From Pontibacter sp. G13 (GTDB lineage: Bacteria; Bacteroidota; Bacteroidia; J057): a stretch of 64,000 nucleotides of DNA. Position 1 is the first letter of the stretch; each line of letters opens with the position of its first letter. Positions 52,314 to 61,286 of this stretch are shown in pieces. The DNA lies in NCBI RefSeq assembly GCF_031851795.1, contig NZ_CP134696.1, positions 6,944,001 to 7,008,000 of the forward strand, written 5' to 3'. Made by a program: the position numbers and the translations under genes. The notes beneath the pieces were generated by a model, which was given only the letters and a program-made list of their open reading frames with translations, searched no databases and was not told the DNA's origin.

Positions 52314-53441
52314 TTATTTGGCGCTTCTGGTTGCGGATGCGCTGGATTTTGGGGCTTTTCCTTGATTGGGAGCCAATTGCTCAGCGTGATGGAATACGGC
52401 CAAGAACAGTTGGTTGGAGCCTCCCCCCAAAGGCGTGCTGCCCGTTCCGATGACTTCCTTCGAAGGCGTGAGCTGGATTTGCGCGATGCTCGAAGGGCTT
52501 TCGATCTCGGTATTGTCCCAATTGATTTGACTTCCCGTGGGGGATACATTGACCACATACGCTCGTGAATTGCCATTGGGATCGAGGAGCGCTCCTGCGA
52601 ATGATAAGCTCTGGTCTGGCATTTCTTCCACCGTGTTGAGGATCAAGTTGTCGTTTTGGAATCCCCAAATCATCGAACCATTGGGGGCAATCTTGAGCCA
52701 GATCGATTTGCCGCATACTGCGAAATCTCCATTTGACAATTCTGAGATTCCGCTTTGAAGCATGATATAAGCCTCAAACTGGTCATATACCTGATTCCAA
52801 ACGAGTTTGCCGTCCCCAGATACCTTGGCTACAAACAGGCGATTGTTGCCGGAAACATCTGGTGGAGTCGCACCACTCAATACAAAGCTGCCATCCGAAG
52901 TGGGAATCATGCTGTAGGCGACGCCGGTATCCAGATCGACCTCCCAAGATTGATTCCCATTGCCGTCATATTTGATTACCTGGGTCTTGAGGTCTCCGGA
53001 TTTGTCCAGATAAATGGCAGAAACGACAAATCCACCGTCCGAAGTGGCTGCAACGGCATAGCCATCTCTTTTGACGCCGGGCGTACCGAAGTTTTTCTCC
53101 CAGATCACACTCCCGTCCTTGGCGTCCATTTTCACGATCCACAGGTTTTCGTCCCCTGAATAAATGGAGGTAAACATGATGCCTACCCCGATAAAATTCC
53201 CATCGCTCAATTGTGCTGCATCGAGAAACATGGTGCTGTAGGTACTGCCATAGGTTTGCTCCCAAACGATGGGAAGTATGCCGTTATTGGGATTGTAGAG
53301 CAAGGCAAATCCAGTATCGGGCTGATTGTCGTTGAAGGCCCTGCCTGCGATCAAGAACGAGCCGGAACCCGCTGGTACCAATGCTTTTGGGGCCGGATTG
53401 AAGGAAGTTCTGAGGTTGATTCCGAAGGTTACTTGCGCCAT
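52314..53441 (-). CDS. Cytoplasmic-looking beta-propeller (PQQ-like) protein
   Basis: The frame extends to 53582, but the ATG at 53441 (MAQVTFGINLRTSFNP) begins the folded part and is chosen (375 aa). Repeated strand units with GDGKLVWNQ-like and DGSVIWEKNFG-like turns (SDGGFVVSAIYLDK, TSDGSFVLSGATPPD, LSNGDFAVCGKSIW) indicate a propeller of about six or seven blades with PQQ/WD-like motifs. There is no signal peptide in either start, which is odd for this type. The C-terminal tail (NQGKAPKSSASATRSAK) is low-complexity and basic. Function unknown. Confidence 0.6.
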   Translation of the reverse strand: MAQVTFGINLRTSFNPAPKALVPAGSGSFLIAGRAFNDNQPDTGFALLYNPNNGILPIVWEQTYGSTYSTMFLDAAQLSDGNFIGVGIMFTSIYSGDENLWIVKMDAKDGSVIWEKNFGTPGVKRDGYAVAATSDGGFVVSAIYLDKSGDLKTQVIKYDGNGNQSWEVDLDTGVAYSMIPTSDGSFVLSGATPPDVSGNNRLFVAKVSGDGKLVWNQVYDQFEAYIMLQSGISELSNGDFAVCGKSIWLKIAPNGSMIWGFQNDNLILNTVEEMPDQSLSFAGALLDPNGNSRAYVVNVSPTGSQINWDNTEIESPSSIAQIQLTPSKEVIGTGSTPLGGGSNQLFLAVFHHAEQLAPNQGKAPKSSASATRSAK

Positions 53442-53816
53442 GGGAATTGGGGGTTTAGGGTGAATGTTTGGACGATGATAGGAAATCTTTTTGTGTCTGA
53501 AATTTGTCAACTCGTATTGGGTTTGCGGAAATCCGATGGGATTATTTCCCTGAAAAACAGGCTGAAACGAACAGCGGTGCAAGCATTGATTCCTCCCGCG
53601 AAGTAACGCAGTTAGGCTGGCTGAGACTCGAAATCAATGGGAAGGGACAAGAGCTATCCCTCAAAAATGGGATGTAAGGAATTGGGGAAATGTCGGTCAC
53701 AGAAATGGCCAGACAGTTCTCCGTCCAGACTCAAAAGCAAGGTTGATTGAGCCATTTGCGAAATATTCGATAGTTGGCATTATCTTCGATTGGAGGAGGG
53801 AAACGTTTAGTTGTAC

Positions 53817-54350
53817 ATGAATTTTCGCAATCTCACTTGTTCCCTATTGATCTCTGGCTTGGCATTGGCGTCCTGCGAGGACGGAACTGATTCCCAGCAT
53901 TCCCCCGAGCCCGTCGTGGCCCAAGATCCGGTTTCTACGACCATCGATACCCTGAAAATTGAGGGGCAGGGCGTCTGGTTTTTCAGCATCGATGGAGAGC
54001 ACGAACTGAAGGATTCCGTCGCTGAAGTTGGATTCTACGATTCGCTGGACGACTTCCATTACCATACCCAACAAGCCCAAAAGGCCTTGACAGCGCGTGA
54101 AATTCCTGCAGAATTGGTACATCACGTCTGCTACCAAATCGCCCTGCCGGATACCACCGTGTTCTTCAACCGCCAGGAAATGGAGGTGCCATTTGGCGTA
54201 TTGATGTATGACGGAACCACCAATTGGATGATGGAATCTGGCGTCATGACCGATATCGAATACATGATGCTGGCCTCCAAGATCATGGGATTTGAGTTCG
54301 AAATCCCCGGCGTCCCCGACGAAGCAGAAGTAACCATGGCCCAACCTTAG
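53817..54350 (+). CDS. Small lipoprotein, function unknown
   Basis: The ATG at 53817 (MNFRNLTCSLLISGLALASC, ending in a lipobox L-A-S-C20) is chosen over a TTG two codons earlier (177 aa). The mature protein has a Pro/Glu-rich linker. The domain begins LKIEGQGVWFFSIDGEHELK and ends with LPDTTVFFNRQEMEVPFGVL and MMLASKIMGFEFEIPGVP. I do not recognise it. The ALAS-type lipobox and acidic residues suggest an envelope lipoprotein. A strong terminator follows, so it stands alone. Confidence 0.6.
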   Translation: MNFRNLTCSLLISGLALASCEDGTDSQHSPEPVVAQDPVSTTIDTLKIEGQGVWFFSIDGEHELKDSVAEVGFYDSLDDFHYHTQQAQKALTAREIPAELVHHVCYQIALPDTTVFFNRQEMEVPFGVLMYDGTTNWMMESGVMTDIEYMMLASKIMGFEFEIPGVPDEAEVTMAQP

Positions 54351-54377
54351 GGGGGATTCGTCCTCAGTACCTATTCC

Positions 54378-54421
54378 AAGCCCGATCGAATGTGACTTCC
54401 TCACATCCGATCGGGCTTTTC
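54378..54421 (+). terminator. Two-part Rho-independent terminator
   Basis: Outer arms AAGCCCGATCG (54378-54388) and CGATCGGGCTT (54408-54418) pair perfectly over 11 bp. Inner ATGTGA (54390-54395) and TCACAT (54401-54406) extend the stem. Four T residues follow. Confidence 0.85.
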
Positions 54422-54453
54422 CGATCGTGGCGATTGCCTGTGTTCCGCTACTT

Positions 54454-54789
54454 CTAGGAAATGGGCATGGCGGGATCGGATTGGGCGGTTTGTCCGGAAG
54501 ATTCATGGTATTTCACATGGAAATATCGGTAGCACATCCGACCAACCAGTAGATAGCTCCCGCCAATAAACAGGGCTCCGGCGTACCAGGCCTGTTCTGC
54601 AAATCCCTCCCAGCCATACTGATACAGGAATAGCCCCAGCGAAACGGCGAGATTCAGCAAGCCATACCCCACATTGGCACGTGGAGAAAATCCAAAGGCC
54701 GAGAGCATTCTCACCTTCCAGATTCCCAGGACGAAGTGAGGCATGAAATTCAATAGGGTGAATCCAATGAAGAAGTCTATCCAATTCAT
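54454..54789 (-). CDS. Small membrane protein, divergent from TetR gene
   Basis: 111 residues with about three membrane segments: FFIGFTLLNFMPHFVLGIW, VGYGLLNLAVSLGLFLYQYG, and AWYAGALFIGGSYLLVGRM. A short polar C-terminus follows. It is not recognised. The start lies 12 bp from the first of two TetR-type operators shared with the divergent tetR gene. It is therefore the likely regulated target: a small membrane protein controlled by a TetR repressor, as for many efflux-linked or envelope genes. Function unknown. Confidence 0.7.
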   Translation of the reverse strand: MNWIDFFIGFTLLNFMPHFVLGIWKVRMLSAFGFSPRANVGYGLLNLAVSLGLFLYQYGWEGFAEQAWYAGALFIGGSYLLVGRMCYRYFHVKYHESSGQTAQSDPAMPIS

Positions 54790-54800
54790 GAGTCAATGAT

Positions 54801-54816
54801 TTGTACAAGTGTACAA
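54801..54816. promoter_or_regulatory. TetR operator 1
   Basis: TTGTACAAGTGTACAA: two 7-base arms (TTGTACA/TGTACAA) around AG. It lies 12 bp upstream of the leftward membrane gene. An identical site is 28 bp away. Confidence 0.8.
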
Positions 54817-54828
54817 ATTGAATAGCTC

Positions 54829-54844
54829 TTGTACAAGTGTACAA
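54829..54844. promoter_or_regulatory. TetR operator 2
   Basis: Identical to operator 1, 28 bp downstream and 19 bp before the tetR ATG at 54863. The two exact copies between divergent genes fit autorepression plus repression of the membrane gene. Confidence 0.8.
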
Positions 54845-54862
54845 GGTGAATTATCTTGCGAC

Positions 54863-55501
54863 ATGGGAAACAAGGAGAAAATCTTGGTGGAGGCGCGCAC
54901 GCAACTGAATGCCAATGGACTTGCTGCCGTCACTGCTCGCTCCATCTGCAAGGCGTTGGGATTAAGTCCGGGGAGCTTTTCCTATCATTTCCCCGATAGC
55001 TCCGCAATTGTGGAGACGCTCTACCAACAGATGCGCGCAGAGGAATCCACGATCTTGGCGGAATTTGCCCAATTGGAACCTAGCATTCTTGGGTATCTGA
55101 ACATCCATCAAGCTTTGTTCGAAGTGCAGCTGACCTATCGCTTTTTCTATGCGAATCTCTCCGAAATCCTCGCCAAATACCCCAATATTAAATCCCAATT
55201 CGTCCAACGCATTCAAACCGACCGTATGATGGCCCGGCAATCCATCCAGCATTTTATGGAGATCGGTGTGCTGCGAGCGTATCTGACGGCTGCCCAGATC
55301 GACCGCATGGTCAATGTCGGCCAGATCCTTCATCACTTCTGGTCGCTGGATGCGCAGATCATGGAAGAGGCTGCATTACCCATGAGCAAACGGCATTATC
55401 TAAATCTATGCTGCGGATTGCTGGAGCCTTTCCTGATGCCTGCCTCCCTCGATGCCTACCGGGAATTTTTCGATGCCCTGGATGAGACCAAGGTACTGTA
55501 G
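54863..55501 (+). CDS. TetR-family regulator with twin operators
   Basis: The ATG at 54863 (MGNKEKILVEARTQLNANGL) is the canonical start; an earlier GTG would put the operator in the coding region (212 aa). HTH at about 25-50: VTARSICKALGLSPGSFSYH with FPDSSAIVETLYQQM. The rest is helical and ends YREFFDALDETKVL. The two identical palindromes upstream are the expected operators. The target is probably the divergent membrane gene and itself. Ligand unknown. Confidence 0.9.
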   Translation: MGNKEKILVEARTQLNANGLAAVTARSICKALGLSPGSFSYHFPDSSAIVETLYQQMRAEESTILAEFAQLEPSILGYLNIHQALFEVQLTYRFFYANLSEILAKYPNIKSQFVQRIQTDRMMARQSIQHFMEIGVLRAYLTAAQIDRMVNVGQILHHFWSLDAQIMEEAALPMSKRHYLNLCCGLLEPFLMPASLDAYREFFDALDETKVL

Positions 55502-55649
55502 CTGTAGGAATGATTGGGTGCATTCAATTGATTTCGAGTGGTATTCCCCTTAGCTTATTCAGTCAGGACAGGGACGATCCCGATGCCTCAGGATGGAAAC
55601 TTCCCAGATCGGATTATCCTATGGTCTTCGACCTCGAAAAGCGGCTACT

Positions 55650-57008
55650 ATGTCAAACCGAAACTTAACCTTCTGGACCGCCACCGTGGCATTGGCGGGC
55701 TTCCTCTTTGGATTCGATACCGTCGTGATCTCCGGTGCCAATCTCCCCATCAAGGAACTCTGGAATACCTCCCCGCTGTTCCACGGAACCTTCATCATGT
55801 CGATGGCGCTGTGGGGAACGGTAGTCGGCGCGCTCTTCGGTGGAATCCCCACTGACCGACTGGGCCGAAAGCGGACCCTCATCTGGATCGGGATTTTGTA
55901 TGCCGCATCTGCGCTCGGCTCCGCATTGGCCCCTGATCCCTTCACGTTTTCCTTTTTTCGGTTTATCGGTGGACTCGGGGTGGGAGCTTCCAGCGTGGCG
56001 GTGCCGACCTATCTGTCCGAAATTGCCCCTGCGAGTCAGCGAGGAAGACTCGTCGCGCAATACCAATTCATGATCGTCTTTGGGATCTTGATCGCCTTCT
56101 TCAGCAACTATCTGCTGCAAGGGGTGGGGGGCGAACACGACTGGCGCTTCATGCTGGGCGTGGAGGCGATTCCTGCCGTGATCTATTTGCTCCTGGTGAT
56201 GAAGGTGCCCAATAGTCCGCGTTGGCTCTTGTTGAATCGCGGCGATGAAGCGGGTGCCAAACAGGTGCTCCAAGCGTTGGAAGTGACGGATGTGGATCAG
56301 GAAATTCAGGCAATGGAGCGCTCGATAGCTCAGGAGACTTCCGGCAAAATCTGGGATCGCCGATACGCTTTTCCCCTGTTGCTGGCGTTTCTGGTGGCGT
56401 TTTTCAATCAGTTGTCCGGGATCAATTTCATCCTCTATTACGCACCTGAAATCCTCGAACGCGCGGGCTTGGCTACCAAGGAATCCCTGATGAGCTCCAT
56501 TTCCATCGGGGTGGTCAACTTGGTATTCACGATGTTGGGGATGTTCCTGATCGATCGGGTAGGGCGGAAGACGCTGTTGCTCTGGGGCTCGATTGGTTAT
56601 ATCATCAGTCTCAGCATGGTGGCCTACGCGTTTCTGTATCAGGCTTCTCCCTTGTTCCTGATGGCGTTCATTTTGATGTTCATCGCGGCACATGCCATTG
56701 GTCAGGGAGCCGTGATCTGGGTATTCATTTCGGAGATCTTCCCGACACAGGTACGGGCGCTCGGGCAATCATTTGGAGCAGGCACCCACTGGGTATTCGC
56801 AGCCTTGATCACGTTGATAACCCCGATCTTCCTCGACAAGGATGAAGGCATTTTCCGGGACAATCCGTGGCCGATCTTTGCTTTCTTTGCGGGATTCATG
56901 TTGTTACAACTGCTTTTCGTGCTGTTCATGATGCCAGAAACCAAAGGAAGATCTTTGGAAGAATTGGGCGGCTCCTTGTCCCAGACTTCTTCCCCTGAAG
57001 CATCATGA
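55650..57008 (+). CDS. MFS sugar transporter (sugar porter family)
   Basis: The frame opens at 55593; the ATG at 55650 (MSNRNLTFWTATVALAGFLF) begins the first helix and is chosen (452 aa). Twelve helices fit. Sugar porter signatures are present: TDRLGRKRT and IDRVGRKTL in the two halves, VPNSPRWLL after helix 6, FNQLSGINFILYYAPEI in helix 7, and PETKGRSLEEL at the end. The family takes in hexoses or disaccharides with protons. The GH32 gene 167 bp downstream on the same strand suggests fructose or sucrose, but this is inference. Confidence 0.9.
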   Translation: MSNRNLTFWTATVALAGFLFGFDTVVISGANLPIKELWNTSPLFHGTFIMSMALWGTVVGALFGGIPTDRLGRKRTLIWIGILYAASALGSALAPDPFTFSFFRFIGGLGVGASSVAVPTYLSEIAPASQRGRLVAQYQFMIVFGILIAFFSNYLLQGVGGEHDWRFMLGVEAIPAVIYLLLVMKVPNSPRWLLLNRGDEAGAKQVLQALEVTDVDQEIQAMERSIAQETSGKIWDRRYAFPLLLAFLVAFFNQLSGINFILYYAPEILERAGLATKESLMSSISIGVVNLVFTMLGMFLIDRVGRKTLLLWGSIGYIISLSMVAYAFLYQASPLFLMAFILMFIAAHAIGQGAVIWVFISEIFPTQVRALGQSFGAGTHWVFAALITLITPIFLDKDEGIFRDNPWPIFAFFAGFMLLQLLFVLFMMPETKGRSLEELGGSLSQTSSPEAS

Positions 57009-57175
57009 ACCCTGTTAAGTTTGGCGATTTTTGGGGTGGAAGTAATGGTTGAATTGCGCGAATTTATCTGGTTGAAAATCAATGGTTCATCTGGCCATTT
57101 TTGATTGGTCAATTTTCCGGATTGATTTCAGCGGAAGGACGCCTTGATTTTTCCTTCATTCCCAAAATTCCAGAC

Positions 57176-58693
57176 ATGAACGCGCGAATATTTCTACTTC
57201 TGGGGCTTGTGTGTTCCTTGTGGGCCTGCAAGGATGCGCCCGATCCACCTGCATCCTCCGAAGCTCCCAAGCGATACGACGAGCCTCATCGGCCTCAGTT
57301 CCATTTCACTCCCGACTCCATGTGGATGAATGACCCCAACGGCATGGTCTATTTCGAGGAGGAATATCACCTGTTTTATCAATTCTATCCCGACTCCAAT
57401 GTCTGGGGACCCATGCACTGGGGACATGCGGTCAGCCCCGATATGGTGCATTGGAAACATCTGCCGATCGCGCTGTATCCAGATTCTTTGGGATATATCT
57501 TCTCGGGAAGTGCGGTGATCGATTGGCAGAACACCAGTGGATTTGGAGCGGGTTCCGTGCCTCCCATGGTCGCCATATTCTCCCATCATGATCCCGACAA
57601 GGAGGCGGCTGGCGACATCGACTATCAGACGCAATCCATTGCCTATTCCCTCGATCGAGGCAGGAATTGGACCAAATACGCGGAGAATCCAGTCGTGGCT
57701 AATCCGGGCAAAAAAGACTTCAGAGATCCCAAGGTCATCTGGCATGAGCCTACCCAACAATGGGTCATGGTGCTGGCCGTTCATGACCGAGTGCATCTGT
57801 ACGTGTCTCCGAATTTGAAGGACTGGGAATTTGCCAGCGAATGGGGCGTGGAGGGCGACGAGCGCAAGTGGGAATGCCCAGATCTGTTTCCCATGGTGGC
57901 AGATGACGGCACCGAGCATTGGGTGTTGATCGTCAGTATGCAGCTTCAGGCGCCCAATGGAGGGACGGGAACTGCCTATTGGGTGGGGGAATTCGATGGA
58001 GTGAAATTTTCCGCAGATCCAGCGGCCCATCAATGGATCGATGTGGGGACAGACAATTACGCCTTGGTCACCTGGTCGGATATTCCCGAGGAAGATGGCC
58101 GGACGCTCGCGTTGGGATGGATGTCCAATTGGCAATATGCCAAAATCGTCCCGACCACTCGGTGGCGGAGTGCGATGACCTTGCCTCGTGAACTGAAGCT
58201 CAAATCCTATGGCGATACCTATCGTGTATGTTCCATGCCTGTGGAGGAAGTGAAATCCCTCATGGGCACGCCTCAATTGCATCCGCTAGATTCTGGGGAT
58301 CATTCTTTGGAATTGCCCCAAGCATTGGTGAAGCTCGATCTTGAAGGGACATACCCCCCATCTGGAGGTTTGGAATTGGCGCTTTCCAATGAAGCGGGAG
58401 ACTCCGTGTTTGTGGGGCTACGGGATCACAAGATCTTTGTAGATCGGACCCAAGCCGGGATCGCTGATTTCCACACGGCCTTTGCCGCCGTACATACCGG
58501 GTTGGAGGAATTGGCTGGAGATTCCCTGCGAATGACGGTGTATGTGGACCGAGCTTCCTTGGAGATCTTTGTCAATGACGGCGCGGAAGTCATGACAGAG
58601 CTGGTGTTTCCGAAGGTGCCTTATTCGCAGTTGAGCTTGAAGACCGATCAGGCATGGAAGCTTTCCATTTCCCCATTGTCTGGGATTTGGTAG
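57176..58693 (+). CDS. GH32 fructan/sucrose hydrolase lipoprotein
   Basis: The frame opens at 57101; the ATG at 57176 (MNARIFLLLGLVCSLWAC) is chosen, with a lipobox ending at C18 (505 aa). GH32 motifs are complete: WMND53PNG (nucleophile), FRD184P (transition-state stabiliser) and WE233CPDLF (acid/base). The five-bladed propeller is followed by a C-terminal beta-sandwich (about 390-505, ending LVFPKVPYSQLSLKT). The enzyme removes fructose from levan, inulin or sucrose at the cell surface or periplasm. It follows the MFS sugar porter on the same strand, so the two could act as a minimal fructan-use unit. No fructokinase is seen nearby. Confidence 0.9.
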   Translation: MNARIFLLLGLVCSLWACKDAPDPPASSEAPKRYDEPHRPQFHFTPDSMWMNDPNGMVYFEEEYHLFYQFYPDSNVWGPMHWGHAVSPDMVHWKHLPIALYPDSLGYIFSGSAVIDWQNTSGFGAGSVPPMVAIFSHHDPDKEAAGDIDYQTQSIAYSLDRGRNWTKYAENPVVANPGKKDFRDPKVIWHEPTQQWVMVLAVHDRVHLYVSPNLKDWEFASEWGVEGDERKWECPDLFPMVADDGTEHWVLIVSMQLQAPNGGTGTAYWVGEFDGVKFSADPAAHQWIDVGTDNYALVTWSDIPEEDGRTLALGWMSNWQYAKIVPTTRWRSAMTLPRELKLKSYGDTYRVCSMPVEEVKSLMGTPQLHPLDSGDHSLELPQALVKLDLEGTYPPSGGLELALSNEAGDSVFVGLRDHKIFVDRTQAGIADFHTAFAAVHTGLEELAGDSLRMTVYVDRASLEIFVNDGAEVMTELVFPKVPYSQLSLKTDQAWKLSISPLSGIW

Positions 58694-58874
58694 GAAAAAA
58701 GGGTGTTGACATTATGGAATAGATGGCGTAAATGGGTCTTTCAAATAATTTTCAGGGTTCAGTATTTCGCGATACAACGCAAACTCGGAAAAATACATCT
58801 TCCAACTAAGCCGAAGATTTGCAACTTCGAAGTGAAGCCATTTGAACTACAGCAAAACGCTTGAAAAAAACCTT

Positions 58875-59939
58875 ATGAAAACGCTAGCAACTATAACGGG
58901 AATGCTGCTCATCATTCCTGCGCTTTGGGGTCAATCCCCTGAGCAAGACCCTCAAGAGCTCGTTCGGACAGCCATCTCACTCATGGATGGAGGAGATCCC
59001 GATCAGGCATTGGAATACTTGGCGCGTGCCAAAGAACTGCGCCCCAATGATCTACTGATTGACTATGAAACGGCCTTCGCCTATCAAATCAAGAAGGATC
59101 ACAAGAAGGTCATCAAGATTACCAAGAAGCTCATCAAGCAGGGGTATCCCGATCCCAAGGTCTACCAGATGTTGGGCAATAATTACGATTTTGCGGGCAT
59201 GCCTGAAAAGGCGATCAAGACCTACGAAGCCGGAATCAAAAAGCATCCCAATGCCGGCAACCTGTACCTTGAACGGGGCAACATGGATTATGCCCGAGAA
59301 AACTACAATCAAGCCTTGGACTTCTATTTGGAAGGGATTGAACAAGATCCCCTGTACCCATCCTGTTATCGGTCTTCCGCCATACTGATCATGGCGGGAG
59401 CTGAGAAAGAGCTTTGGGGATTGATCTATGGAGAGGTATTTCAGAATCTGGAAGTTGATTCCCGAAGGGCGGATTACATCTCGGAGGTCATGTACAAGGT
59501 CATGCAGGGAGAAATCACTTTTGAAGAGACTGATTCGACCACAAACATCCATGTAGGCTTGACCGGAAAGATTGTCCTCAATCTAGAGGATATGTTGAAT
59601 GGAGAGGAATTCAAGCTTCCTTTTGAAGCTGTTTTCGAGATTGAATTAATGAAGGCAATGATTACCTCCAATCGGATTGATCTGGAGAGTCTTTACCAGA
59701 TTCGCGAACAGTTTATTCAAATATGGGCGGAAGCAGGACACTTGGATGAATACGACATTCCCTTGTTCCGATACCAGTACGAGATATTCAAGGCGGGGCA
59801 CTTCGAGGCATACAATTACTACATCTTCCGAGGCGGTGATCCAGAAGGTTTCGATCAATGGCTCTTGGCTCACAAAGATGAGTTCAGAGCGTTTGCGGAG
59901 TATTACGAGGAGCATACGATCCATCATTTCCTGAAATAG
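58875..59939 (+). CDS. Secreted TPR-repeat protein
   Basis: The frame is open from 58842; the ATG at 58875 (MKTLATITGMLLIIPALWGQ) begins a signal peptide and is chosen (354 aa). TPR-like units follow at about 40-170 (PDQALEYLARAKELRPNDLL, YQMLGNNYDFAGMPEKAIK, LYLERGNMDYARENYNQAL). The C-terminal half is helical and acidic (NGEEFKLPFEAVFEIEL to YYEEHTIHHFLK), without a recognised domain. Likely periplasmic scaffold; no catalytic motif. Confidence 0.75.
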   Translation: MKTLATITGMLLIIPALWGQSPEQDPQELVRTAISLMDGGDPDQALEYLARAKELRPNDLLIDYETAFAYQIKKDHKKVIKITKKLIKQGYPDPKVYQMLGNNYDFAGMPEKAIKTYEAGIKKHPNAGNLYLERGNMDYARENYNQALDFYLEGIEQDPLYPSCYRSSAILIMAGAEKELWGLIYGEVFQNLEVDSRRADYISEVMYKVMQGEITFEETDSTTNIHVGLTGKIVLNLEDMLNGEEFKLPFEAVFEIELMKAMITSNRIDLESLYQIREQFIQIWAEAGHLDEYDIPLFRYQYEIFKAGHFEAYNYYIFRGGDPEGFDQWLLAHKDEFRAFAEYYEEHTIHHFLK

Positions 59940-60162
59940 CCCTACTTCACAAAACAAAGTAGCACAACCATCAAGATGGCGACATGTGGCAAAGTTCCGC
60001 ATGTCGCCAAAATTTTAGGTGGACAGGATAGCGGCTATACATAAAATTTTTTTATCTTAGGTAATATCTACTTGCCTGAAAGCCAGTCGTTACTTGCCCA
60101 TTTACGCAAGAGAGGCACGGAAACGCTGGCCAGGTTCTTGTTTAAAGGACTATCTCACTTTT

Positions 60163-60768
60163 ATGGACTTGGACCGATCCACTACTCCCCACGGTCTGCT
60201 TTGTTTGGGCTTCCTCTTGCTAGGAGTGGGCCTACAGCAGGTCGAAAATCCTTCCTTTTGGTACGCATTTACCGGCGGCTGGACCCTCATTTGGGTGATC
60301 TACCTCGCCAAGGAAATTCGCTACCGCCTAGGGCATCAGCGCTCTATCCTCCGAATTCCCCGTATTCAAGACTCTTTCTTCCGAATGACTTCACTCGTTC
60401 TCGGAGGAATCATCGTGTTGGGGGTGAGTTTGGTGTGGGCCTGGCAACAAGCATTGCCGCCCTATCTCCTGTTTTGGTTGACAGTCGGAATGGCGTTTTG
60501 TCTATACGGGATTTTGTACAACCCTTCCGGCCTCATCCGCATCCAACAGGGGCGTCTGCAATTGCTCGATTTGCCCGAACACCTAGATCCTGAATCGCTG
60601 ACCGCCATTGAGATTCATGAAGATCGATTGACCTTCAAACAGCTTCCGGACAAGATCATCCGCAATGTCGTGGTTCAGATCTCACCGGATTGGGGCGAAC
60701 GGGTAGAGCGATTCTTCCGAACCAACCTCATGCACCATCAGCTCCGAATCGAAAATTACGTCCGATAG
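60163..60768 (+). CDS. Membrane protein with PH-like domain
   Basis: Frames from 60072 and 60094 are open, but the ATG at 60163 (MDLDRSTTPHGLLCLGFLLL) starts the first membrane segment and is chosen (201 aa). Four hydrophobic segments in the first 125 residues (GLLCLGFLLLGVGLQ, ALTGGWTLIWVIYLA-like, LVLGGIIVLGVSLVWAWQ, LLFWLTVGMAFCLYGILY). A cytoplasmic strand-rich domain follows (LIRIQQGRLQLLDLPEHLD to ADKIIRNVVVQISPDW-like). It has the same layout as the 30.7-kb membrane protein but no clear sequence match. Function unknown. Confidence 0.55.
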   Translation: MDLDRSTTPHGLLCLGFLLLGVGLQQVENPSFWYAFTGGWTLIWVIYLAKEIRYRLGHQRSILRIPRIQDSFFRMTSLVLGGIIVLGVSLVWAWQQALPPYLLFWLTVGMAFCLYGILYNPSGLIRIQQGRLQLLDLPEHLDPESLTAIEIHEDRLTFKQLPDKIIRNVVVQISPDWGERVERFFRTNLMHHQLRIENYVR

Positions 60769-60893
60769 ACACGATCACGAAGGTCGTTGGGGAAAATCTT
60801 CATCGATTTAGGGAGGAGGTATACCTTTTGTCAGCGCCCAATTGGGAATAATTGCCGAAATTTGCGGCGGTTCATTCAATCCAATACCTGATC

Positions 60894-61286
60894 ATGGCAA
60901 AGGCAGATATCGCAACCCGAGCTGACATCGACCAATTGGTCCGTGCATTTTATAGCCAAGCGACCGTAGATCCGCTGATTGGACATTTCTTCACCGAAGT
61001 GGCTAAACTGGATCTCGATACGCACATGCCCAAAATCGCCGATTTCTGGGAGACGGTTTTATTGGGAAATGTTCAATATCAGGGGCGCCCTATGATGAAA
61101 CATCTCATGCTTCATGCACAGTCGCCTCTGCAAATGGAGCATATCGCCCGCTGGATTGAGTTGTGGGAAAAGACCGTCCAATCCATGTTTGAAGGACCCC
61201 TCGCCACCGAGTCCATTCGCCGTGCCCATCTCTTCGGGCAGACGATGTTCTACAAGACCCAGCACATGAACAATACCCCTCGCTAG
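60894..61286 (+). CDS. Group III truncated haemoglobin
   Basis: The ATG at 60894 (MAKADIATRADIDQLVRAFY) is chosen over an earlier start (130 aa, normal length). The group III pattern is visible: DQLVRAFYSQATVDPLIGHFF, IADFWETVLLGNVQYQGRPM, KHLMLHAQSPLQMEHIARW with the proximal His of the F helix, and WELWEKTVQSMF-like end. It binds haem and oxygen, CO or NO; some members detoxify NO or peroxide. The stop codon overlaps the convergent membrane-protein gene by three bases. Confidence 0.85.
   Translation: MAKADIATRADIDQLVRAFYSQATVDPLIGHFFTEVAKLDLDTHMPKIADFWETVLLGNVQYQGRPMMKHLMLHAQSPLQMEHIARWIELWEKTVQSMFEGPLATESIRRAHLFGQTMFYKTQHMNNTPR

Noticed and set aside
55665-56768. Long frame on the minus strand (367 residues)
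   Set aside because: It lies wholly opposite the MFS sugar porter, whose motifs are complete. The antisense product is rich in Arg, His and Gln in a chance-like way.
57194-58282. Long minus-strand frame opposite the GH32 gene
   Set aside because: The plus strand carries all GH32 catalytic motifs; the antisense frame is a shadow of codon bias.
58706-58734. TTGACA with a TAAATG 17 bp later, like an E. coli sigma-70 promoter
   Set aside because: Bacteroidota use TTTG/TAnnTTTG elements. The match is to a foreign consensus, and the next gene start is 140 bp away.
60072-60593. Frame overlapping the start of the membrane-protein gene
   Set aside because: The frame at 60163-60768 has membrane segments and a folded domain; the other frame is Arg/Pro/Ser-rich and shares no pattern with a family.
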